A DNA stretch of 64,000 bases from Novipirellula artificiosorum (lineage in GTDB: Bacteria > Planctomycetota > Planctomycetia > Pirellulales > Pirellulaceae), in the NCBI RefSeq assembly GCF_007860135.1, contig NZ_SJPV01000009.1:1-64000 (forward strand), given 5' to 3'. The notes beneath the pieces are model-generated. The model had not been told where the DNA came from and did not search any database. It saw only the letters and a list, made by a program, of their open reading frames with translations. Shown here piece after piece: positions 16,519 to 26,100 of this stretch; positions within the stretch are counted from its first letter, which is position 1; each line of letters begins with the position of its first letter. The position numbers and the translations under genes are program-made.

Positions 16519-19500
16519 GTGGTTCGAACGCACTGCAAATCGACGGTTTCCAGCACACCACGATGCCAGGGTGCATCTTGGCGCTGCAGGATCGGCTTCG
16601 TCGCAGGAGTCGTTGGGGGCATTGTTTTTGGGATCGGCATGGCTGCGATCCGGCCCGGCGTGGCTCAAGAGCTGGGGACGTACCCTCCGCGGTCGATGAT
16701 TGGTCCGGACGCTTCCTCGGGGAAACCCAATCCCGACAAGCTGCGGATCGAAGGCTTCTTTTTCCTCGATCGATCTGGCACGCCCGTTTTGATGCCGGGG
16801 GTGTCTTACGAGGAATTTGACCGCTTGAAGAACCTGGAAGCGGGTATTGATTCTCGTAGCGACGTCTTCGATTTTCAGTCGCTTGAGATTATAGGGACGG
16901 CATCCGAAGGCAGAGCGGAGTTGAAGGTCGTGATCCGGTTGACGATCGATTCGACCGGTGGCCGGACCGTTGCAATCCCGTTGGGGATGCAGAACTTCCA
17001 CCCGCTTGGGCCACCCGATGTGACAGGGCTCGACGATTTTCACATGGCTGGATCGGGAAGCGATTCGGGCCATCGCTTGTTGGTGAATACGAAACAGCGT
17101 CATGAAGCCGTCGTGACAATGAACGTTGCGGCGCGGGTCGAGCCTGGCCCACCGAGTTCGTTGGAATTTCGTCTTCCCGATGTGCCCTCGCAAGTTCGTA
17201 TCGCCACGGATGAAAACGCTGTCACGGGCGAGATTGTTGGACGAGGCGATGAAGTGATCCAATCGACCGGTGATGCGGACAAACCCTCGGCGTTTTTGAT
17301 TGAGAGCGGTGGTGGTACCTTCACGTTGCGGTGGGGAAAACTCGATCGGGATGGCGACAATTCGCCTCAGCTTGAGATTGACAATAGTAGCATTGTGTTG
17401 CAGTGGGATTCACCCCAAGATCAACCGATGGTTTCCTGTCAGATGATTGTTCGAAACGCTCGGGGTGTGGTGGACAAGGTCAAGCTGAGACTCCCTAAGA
17501 ATTCGTCCTTGTTTGGGACCCCGACGCTCGGCACGAGCGAACAGGAAGTTGAGATGATTGGTCCGACGCCTTCGCCGGAGGGCGACACGATTGAGGTTCG
17601 GATCCCTGAGATCCCCGAACGACAACAGCGCGTCGATTTGCGATTGACTCTTCAAATGAACATCGACCAACCCTCGGCGGTAACGCCGATGGTGTTTCGT
17701 GTTCCTGAGGTGATCGGTGCCCTTCGGCAACGGGGCGAGATCCAGGTCATGACCGGAGACGATTATCGGTTGCGCTGGCGATCACGGCCTTGGGTGCAGA
17801 GCACGTTGGCTCAGCCGGACGACGAGAGCGGTCGATCCTACTTTTTTCGCTACGACCGTGCATCCTTTGACCTGCCGATGTGGTTGGCTACGACACGCCG
17901 CCAATTACGAGTCGCGACCGAAGCCGAGATTTCGTTGCATGATACCATCGCTCGGATCGACTATCGGATCTTACCGAGTGGGCGTGCAACCGACGGCACC
18001 GTTTTAAAGGTGGATTTTGGCGATTGGCGTTTGCGGTCGATCGAAAATTCTGATTCGGCTCAGCGGATCGAAGCGGTTCAGAACGGATCCTATTACGAAA
18101 TCTATCTCGAATCGCTGGCCGGCGGTGATCCTGCGCCCATCCGGATGATCGGGGAACACGACCTTGGCCATAGCGACAACCGCAGCGTTTCGTTTGAATT
18201 GCCTCGAATCACCGAAATCGAAGACACGATGCTGGTCCAATCGGCCAACGTCTCGATTGCCAACCGGGGGCGGTCGCTTTTGGTTGTCGATTTGGAGGCA
18301 TCGCAAAACGTGGACCGCTCGATCCTTTCCGAAACCTCCACGATTGGTGAATCGAGCCGGACACGTTATCGCGTGATTCCGCCTGATGCGTCAGGCAAGT
18401 TGGTGGGCCGAATCGTCGAACAGTCGCCCAGCATCACGATTGCCGGCAATGCCGCGATCGAAGTCGATCAAGAGAATTTGCGTGCGACACTAGATTGGAC
18501 CGTCACCTCCTCGCTGGATTTGGAGGGGCGATTGCCGATTCAAATTCCGTCACTGAGTCCGTTACCGAAAAATTCGGACGTCTCACTTGCGGCGCAGCCG
18601 TTTCGACAACCAAGTCGGACATTGGATTTGGCGGAAGTCGATTCGATCAACGAGCAAAGCACGCGAGTCGGTGCGGGTGAGCAGGGGCAAGCCGGCGACT
18701 TGGAGGGTTTAGCGGAAGCGATGAGTCCAGCGGCGCCCGATGTCGAAACGGAGTTTCCGGCCCAATGGACGGTGTCCGTCAACAGTCTTCAAGCGGTATT
18801 GGAGCCCGTTGAGGGTGATCGTTATGTGTTGATCTCGGACCAGTTGGCGAGCGGTTCGATGTCGGTTCAATGGAACTTGATTCGGCCGCTTCGTCGCGAT
18901 GTGCCACCGAGCGAAAAACGGCAGGCCGATTCGTCGAACGGCGAGGTCACCAGCGGCGACCTTGTTGACGAGGATTTGGCAAGTGGCACGACATCGATCG
19001 ACCAATTGGAGACGATCACCATCCCACGCCCGGTTGCGGTTGATACAACATTTCGCGGAACCATGCGGGTTTCCTTACAAGGAGATCTTGATACGGAGCT
19101 GTTTTCCACCGATGCATCCGCGGAAAACATGATGGTGTTTGACGCCTTGCCGCGAGAACCGATCCGGTTACGCGTTCGTTCTCGAGAAGCCCAAGACCAG
19201 AATCTGTTTGTCTCCAAAGCGGTGCTCCGATCGGCCGTCGGCTACGCCACGCGAATGGAACAATTGTTAGCAGAGGTTCAGGGTGGCCGCGAATTGCGGA
19301 TTGGCCTGCCGGTGGGTGATTTTGCGATTTCAGCGGAAGCGTTTGTTGACGCGCGTCCGGCAGTCGTTCGCCGCGATCGAACGACATTGGTGATCAGTTT
19401 GCCCGACGAAACAGGGACGCACTCGGTCGATTTGCGAGTCTGGCTGCCGATGGTGCTATCGCCGATGGCGGGCCGCGTGGAACCCGCTTTGACGCTTCCA

Positions 19501-20130
19501 TTGGGGGTGGGAAGCGTCTATTGGGAGATTGCGTCCCCCGAGAGCAGTCATGTGATTTGGGCGTCGCCTGCGCTCGGACGATCGATGGCGTGGCGCTATG
19601 ATCGTTGGCGTTTGTACCGTGAACCCACCCGCGCACCGCAATGGTTAGCCGATTGGGTGGGCGAGAATCAATGGGTGGAGATTCCAGAAGGCAATCGCTA
19701 CCTGTACCTAGGATCGGACGTGCGGTCTTTTCAGGCGGTGCTGGTGTCGCGTTCGGTTTTATGGGCCGCGACCGCATCGATCGTTTTGTTCCTCGCCGTT
19801 TTGTTGACGTTTTTTCCCCAATCTCGACATCCCTTGACGGTGGTCGTCGCCGCAGTCCTGTTCGTTGGCATGTTGCTCGTTGCCCCCGATGCTGCGGTGT
19901 TGGCTGGACAGATCGGTATGATCGCGTTAGCCCTCGTTGCGATCATGCTTGCGATACGCAGCTTAATCCAAACCGGTGACCAGCACAGCGCGCTGTCATC
20001 ACGCCCGCGTGGGCGTCGCAGTGATTTTTCGAATCGTCCGAGCCAAGAAGGCCCCGCGTCGGCAAGCAAGTCGTTGTCGGCAACGCGCTCGATAGCTGGA
20101 TCGTCTCGGGTCAACAAGGTGTCGCCGTGA
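16519..20130 (+). CDS. giant envelope protein A, unknown function
   Basis: The 1203-aa product is not recognised. A hydrophobic segment at about 24-46 (GFVAGVVGGIVFGIGMAA) ending GVAQ-ELG looks like a signal peptide or anchor. About 1000 residues of repeated beta-rich sequence follow, with an acidic, low-complexity linker near 730-830. Three membrane helices are predicted at about 1078-1150 (VLWAATASIVLFLAVLLTFF, TVVVAAVLFVGMLLVAP, IGMIALALVAIMLAI), then a 55-residue basic Ser/Arg-rich cytoplasmic tail. So a large periplasmic domain is held by a C-terminal membrane hairpin. The start is a GTG without a clear ribosome-binding site and could be further in, though the only in-frame Met before the signal end is too late. 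The stop overlaps the GTG start of the next gene (GTGA), so the two proteins are co-translated and probably partners. Confidence 0.8.
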   Translation: MVRTHCKSTVSSTPRCQGASWRCRIGFVAGVVGGIVFGIGMAAIRPGVAQELGTYPPRSMIGPDASSGKPNPDKLRIEGFFFLDRSGTPVLMPGVSYEEFDRLKNLEAGIDSRSDVFDFQSLEIIGTASEGRAELKVVIRLTIDSTGGRTVAIPLGMQNFHPLGPPDVTGLDDFHMAGSGSDSGHRLLVNTKQRHEAVVTMNVAARVEPGPPSSLEFRLPDVPSQVRIATDENAVTGEIVGRGDEVIQSTGDADKPSAFLIESGGGTFTLRWGKLDRDGDNSPQLEIDNSSIVLQWDSPQDQPMVSCQMIVRNARGVVDKVKLRLPKNSSLFGTPTLGTSEQEVEMIGPTPSPEGDTIEVRIPEIPERQQRVDLRLTLQMNIDQPSAVTPMVFRVPEVIGALRQRGEIQVMTGDDYRLRWRSRPWVQSTLAQPDDESGRSYFFRYDRASFDLPMWLATTRRQLRVATEAEISLHDTIARIDYRILPSGRATDGTVLKVDFGDWRLRSIENSDSAQRIEAVQNGSYYEIYLESLAGGDPAPIRMIGEHDLGHSDNRSVSFELPRITEIEDTMLVQSANVSIANRGRSLLVVDLEASQNVDRSILSETSTIGESSRTRYRVIPPDASGKLVGRIVEQSPSITIAGNAAIEVDQENLRATLDWTVTSSLDLEGRLPIQIPSLSPLPKNSDVSLAAQPFRQPSRTLDLAEVDSINEQSTRVGAGEQGQAGDLEGLAEAMSPAAPDVETEFPAQWTVSVNSLQAVLEPVEGDRYVLISDQLASGSMSVQWNLIRPLRRDVPPSEKRQADSSNGEVTSGDLVDEDLASGTTSIDQLETITIPRPVAVDTTFRGTMRVSLQGDLDTELFSTDASAENMMVFDALPREPIRLRVRSREAQDQNLFVSKAVLRSAVGYATRMEQLLAEVQGGRELRIGLPVGDFAISAEAFVDARPAVVRRDRTTLVISLPDETGTHSVDLRVWLPMVLSPMAGRVEPALTLPLGVGSVYWEIASPESSHVIWASPALGRSMAWRYDRWRLYREPTRAPQWLADWVGENQWVEIPEGNRYLYLGSDVRSFQAVLVSRSVLWAATASIVLFLAVLLTFFPQSRHPLTVVVAAVLFVGMLLVAPDAAVLAGQIGMIALALVAIMLAIRSLIQTGDQHSALSSRPRGRRSDFSNRPSQEGPASASKSLSATRSIAGSSRVNKVSP

Positions 20131-23100
20131 GTCGAAGGGACCGGACGGTTCGAATCGCGGTGAACCCGATTGGCCGCAGGGTGTGCGCGATCGTCTTGCT
20201 GATGTTGACCACTGCGCTGGGTGGTTTGCCGAATCGGAGCGCCGTCGCTGCCACTCAAGAGGCCACGGCTACGGAAGAGGCCGCTGCGACTGAAGAGGCC
20301 GCTGCTACCGAACAGGCCGCTGCGACCGAACAGGCCAGTGCTACCGAAGAGGCGGAGCTCGCGTTACCGACCCGGTTGCCCGATGGTCGTCGTTTTCGGC
20401 CACTGGCTTTGTACCATTCACAGTTGGTCGAATTGGTCCCGCGAACGTTCCAGCCGATTTCGATCACACGATTGCGAGCCGCGTTGGAAATCGCTGGTAG
20501 CTTGATTCCGGATGAGAATGCCACTCGCGTTCGCAGTTCACTTTACGTCGTTCAGCTTGTTGACGATACGTTGATCAGCGAGCGGTCGAGGTTGGAGATC
20601 GAATCGGATGTCGAAGGTCCTGCACGGGTGAATCTCGGCCCCGTCAATATGGCAATCCGATCCGCGGTTGGAGCTGTGCGTCCCACGCTGTCGGAGTCGA
20701 TTCCTCGCTTGCAGTCCGATGACGGGAATCTGGTCGCCGTGGTCGATGGTGACACGCAAATTCCGTTTGCCTGGAGTTTGAAGAGCCAAACACAAGGTTT
20801 GTCCAAGCAATTCGATTTGCGAATTCCGGTGTCGCCACAGACACGTTTTGTGCTGCAGGTGCCTGGGGCGGTCTATGTCGAATCACTGCATGGCGTGTTG
20901 AGGCGGTCACCGGGGCCGCCACCGGAAATTGAGAATCCAAGCCGGTCCAGCGATTTGGTGTACTACGTATTGGATGCAGGCGGGCTCGATCACGTGACGT
21001 TGAGGACGCGACGTCAAGACGACACGGATCGCCCGTTGCCGACGTTGGTTCGTAGCAGTTCCACGCGATACGACTTGTACACGACGCACTTGGCTTGGAC
21101 CTACCAAGTCTCACTACAGTTACGTTCGTTTGAATCTTTGCCGACGATGTTGATTGGCGGAAGCACGGTCACCTCGATCAAGGTGAATTCCGAAGAGACC
21201 GCGTTTTCTTCTGTTCCTATCTCCGACGGGGTCGAACGGATTGAGGTGGACGCAGAACGCGACGTTTCACTGAGTGATCTTGCACTGACGACGATGACGA
21301 TTTCGGGTCAATCGGTTTGGCAAGCTGAGAACGGATGGTGCAATCTTCCGAAGCCACAATTGTTGATCGACTCGATTGTGTCAACGGAAGTCACCAGCTC
21401 CGTGCAATTGACCTGTATCACACCGCTGCGGGTTTTGCAGTGGCAGTTGCCTGAGGGTTGGGCGGTGCAAAGTGAATACGCGACCAGTGAGCAGAGTCGC
21501 ACGTTGAGCGCAACAGGGCCGCCGATGTTGTCGGTCGTGGATCGTCCGTCACCGCCGTTTGAGGAATCTCCATTGACGGGCCAGCCGAGAACTGGCGATG
21601 AGATGCGTTTGCCCGTTTGGTCGCGAGTTCGTGTGGCAGAGGAATCGCCGCTACGTGAAGCGACCACAACGTTGCGGATGACGCTAAACGATGCGGTGGT
21701 TTCGGCGACAGCCGATTTGCGAGTTCGCTTGGATCCCCAGCGTATCGAGCCGGTTCGATTGCAGATGCAAGAAGGTTGGTCGATTCGGTCGATTACGTTG
21801 CCCGTTTCTGGACGCACGATTGAAACGCCCTCCATTGATCCGGCCAGTGGTCAGTTTCTTGTGTGGCCGGAGGCGTCGGACGTGTCGGATTCCGAACTAT
21901 GGATTCGTGCAAGCGGCCAACGTCGGACGCGACCACGGCTCGGTCAAAACGATGCGGATGTGACGATTCCTGCTGCCTGGTTTTTGCGATATGTCGATGT
22001 GGAAGCCGATTTTTTTGCCTCGTTTGTCCCCCCGAGCGATCTGGATTGGTCGAGTCAGGTCTCGTTATTACCTCAACGCATCCGTCGCCAGGACATCCCC
22101 CAACGCTATCTTGAATTTTTTGATTCGCCGGACGACAAAACTCTCTATCTACGTAGTGAAACGGGGCAAACGCCGGCGCTGACCCTGCAACCGCCGAGTG
22201 TCGCGTTCGATGTAGCGTTGACCTTGTCAATGCGTATCGAAGGAAGCGAAGTGGATGAACAGTTGGTGATCGAGACCTCATCGACCAATCAGTCGCCTCC
22301 TCGAATCTTGGTGCAAACGGGGCCTGCCCTTGGTCGACCGGCATTGCATTGGAGCCTTCACCCGATCGACGGCGACGTTGCGATCAGCGTGCCTCGATCT
22401 GATGTGCGTCTGGAGAATCCAACGCAGGAAGGGGTTTATGACCTTGATCTTTCAGACACCAATCTTCGCGGTTATCGATTGATTGGCCGACGACACTTTG
22501 ACAGTGTCGATGAATTGCCGATTCGTTTGCCCTTTGTTTCGAATGCAACGTCGCAATCTGCTGAGGCTTTTATTGGTGAGGGATTGACGGTCAAGCGTTG
22601 CGACCCGTCCGTGCTGCGAGTTCCTGCGGACCCCAGTTTCCGTTTCGATGATCGCTCGGTTCCCACTCCGATTCCGATGGCGCCGGCTGAGTCGTTTCGT
22701 CCACCCTCGTCGGTGGAAATCGATTCGATGGAGGCTACGGTTGTTCGCCGCGATGATCTCGTCGATCCCGTGATGAAGACGTTGACACGGCTACGCTATG
22801 ATGCCGTGGATCAACCTTCGGTGGTGATAGCCGAAGCAGCCGCGAATCCGAATGTCAACTTGGTTTGGCGGCAGTGGGTGTCGCTCGTTGCGTCGAATCA
22901 CGGGATCGATCGCATCGAAACGCTGCTGGACGTTTCCACGGAAGAGCCAATTTTGGTCCGCGCGGAACCCGATATGCGGCTCGCCTCCGTTGAACGCAAT
23001 GGGGTGAGAATCGAGACGGCGTCCCCCTTTCCTGGTCCGCTCAGCGTCGCGCCGAGTGGTCGAGGAACGGTGGATCGAATCCGAATCATATGGACGCGGC

Positions 23101-26100
23101 AAGACATTCACGATCGTTGGTGGCGTCATTGTACGATTCCTCGTGTCGACGTGAACGCGGTGGTGATGCGCTCGGACTATCGAGTCAGTGCATCGTCCGA
23201 TTCGTTCCTACCTTTGACTCTTTGGCCTGATTTGAGCGCCACCGACGGCACGGTGCCGATCGTTCCTGGTGATCAAGTGTGGTTGGTGCGACGCAACAAT
23301 GCACTTGCGTTGGGGTCACTCATCGCGATCGTGGTTTTCGCCGGTTCTTGGTGGATCGCTCGTTACTCCCTTGTCGCGGTATTGCTGCTTGTGGTTGGGA
23401 TGTCGGTCTTCGTGCTGTTGTGGTGGTCTTGGAACTCGGTCATCATCGGTTGGCTGCTGATTCCCGCAGTGGTCGCAGGATTGCTTGTCAGCAGCCTCGA
23501 TTGGAAACGGGTGTTGCGGCGTCGTTGGCAGGAACCCTCGGACAACGCGGACAGTCTGTCGTTAGCCAACGAGGATTCGATGAGTTACGGTGGTTCGACC
23601 GTCCTTCGCGGTTTGTTGATCCTGTCGGCGTTGTATGGCGGACGGTTCGCAACCGGTAACCGTGTGGCCATCGCGCAGGAAAACGCGGCAACGATGGCTC
23701 CCAGGTCTGTCACCGGATTGGAAACACCGAACCAGCGCAATGGCGGTGCCGCGACGGATCTCAATGAGAGCGACCGCCTAATCGATCTGCTGCTGCCGGT
23801 CGACAGCGATGGCAACCGGGTCGGAGATAAAGTTTACATACCGGGCGATTTGAAAACTCGTTTGCTTGCGAGCGAGTCGACAACCGAGCCAGCGGACGCG
23901 CGTTTTGAGTCGGCTCAGTATCAATTGCAAATCAATGCGAATGATGATACCTCGCGTCCCTATACGCCGCTGATCGAAGCGGAGTATGTCGTCTACACCG
24001 ACCGCGAAACCGATCGCGTCCGTTTGCCGATTGCGCCCCAAGCGATCCGTCGAATCGAATGGGTTCAAGACGATCAAGATCGGATCGCTCAGCACGTCGC
24101 AGAGTCGCTGACCCATGTCGTTGTCAACACGCCCACCGCGAGACGATTCCGGTTCAGAATCACGATGATTCCCGTTTTTACGATCGTCGACAACAAGATG
24201 CGTTTTTCGATGGCGGTCCCACCCATTGCTTCGTCTCGATTGACGGTCGAGGGCAGCGGCAGCATCGACCAAGTTCGTGTCTTGCAATGTGCCGGTCAGT
24301 TGGTTGGCCAACGACAATTGCAGATCTGGTCCGCAGATCTTGGGCCGATCACCCAATTGAGCGTTGAGGTGGAAACCCACCATGCGGACACGGCGGTCAA
24401 TGCACGACCACTTCGCAGACGGTATTGGATCCATGCTGGGACGCAAGCGACGACCGTGGAGTGTCAAGTGGAGCCGACGGACTCGGTTGCGATGGGCGAT
24501 ACCGTTTCGGTGACGATTCGTGATTCGGGGATGCCAACGGTTGTTTCACCCAGTTGGCAGATTGAACAGACCCTGTTGCTAAGTCCAACACGTCGTGAAG
24601 TGACGGTGGCAGCCTTGGTGGATAAACCTGGCCCGATTCAGCTGATTTGGACGTTGGCGTCGCGGTTGAGTGACCCCGATTTGGTTGAAGACGCGGTCGC
24701 GATGGTCATCCCCGACGTCGTTGAATCGAACACCACCGAGATCGAGCCCGCTTGGATCGCGATTGATCATGACAGCAGCATCCGTGTGTCGCCTGTGACA
24801 CGCGAGCCTTTGGAAGCCTTGACCGATGATCAGTTTCTGGCTGCCTGGACAGGGTTTCGTGGTCAAAAGCCAAATCGTACGTTTGTGGCGATTGGCCAAT
24901 TGCCATCGCTTCAATTGGTCCGTATTCCCATCCGAGCGGCGACGATTCGACAGGCCCATCAGGTTCATGTCGGCGCCGAGTTGATGGAGATTCGTTATCA
25001 AGCCGATATCACGCAACCGGCCCCATCAAGCGAGCGATGGATACTGTCGTTGCCGCAGGGCGTTTCGCTGCGGACGCTGCGTATCGACGATCAAATGGTT
25101 CAACCACGGCCGATTCAATCGGGGGACGTGACCGAAGTGTTGCTGAGCGATTTGTCGGACCTCAATGTCACACGCATTGAAGCGATCGCCGTGGCAAAGT
25201 TGCAATCTCAAGGTTCGTTTGGACTGCCGCGACTGCGTTTGACGCCCAACGCGGCCACGTTCGATCGATATGATTTAACGCGTGATCAGGGCGTCGATGT
25301 CACGATGATTGCGGAGTTGCCCGAAACGATTAACGAAATCGCGACGGATGAAAGCCTTGACCATCTCGCGCGTGGTTGGGTCCCCGTGATGGCTTGCGAA
25401 TTTAATTCTGAATTGACGGATGCTGGTAATCAGGTTCCGGTGGTTGCTTTTCAAGTGGCGGAGCGTCCCATCCGATTTGCTGCGGATCAGTTGATCGCGC
25501 TGTCGTGGAGCGACGGTCGATGGAGCATGAAGACGGCCGTCCGTTTTGGTCCTGGCAAGCTACCCGATTACGTTGATTTGCAAGTACCGACACGTTGGTG
25601 CGAGCAATTGGAGGTCAGCCCAGCGGTACGATGGTCGCGTCAACCGGCTAGCGATCTATCGATGCAGCTGGTGCGCATTTCGTGCGACGAACATGTTCGT
25701 CAAAATCGGATGATTTCCCTGCGCGGCACGTTGTTGGCGTCCGATAAGACACGCGTCAGCGTACCCCCCGTGACGGTTTTGGGTGACGGCAGGCGAACGA
25801 TCCACGTTTCGGTGCCCAGCCGATTAACGACCGATCCGATTCGTTGGCGATCCAATTCCGTCCGTGCAACCAAACTGCCCCAAGCGTGGAGATCCCAGAT
25901 CGAGACGGCAAACCCGAGGGTTAGTTTTTCGGTCGCGCAACCGGGGTGGTCGATCGACCTTGCACCCTTGCAGCAGCAAAACGTCGTCGCCAAAGCACTG
26001 GCGGCGGATACCCGTGTCTTCCCCAATCGCGAGCAGGTGTTGGTGATGACACGTTGGGATCTGATCCCTGGGACGCTCGATTCGGTCAACATCGCCCTGC

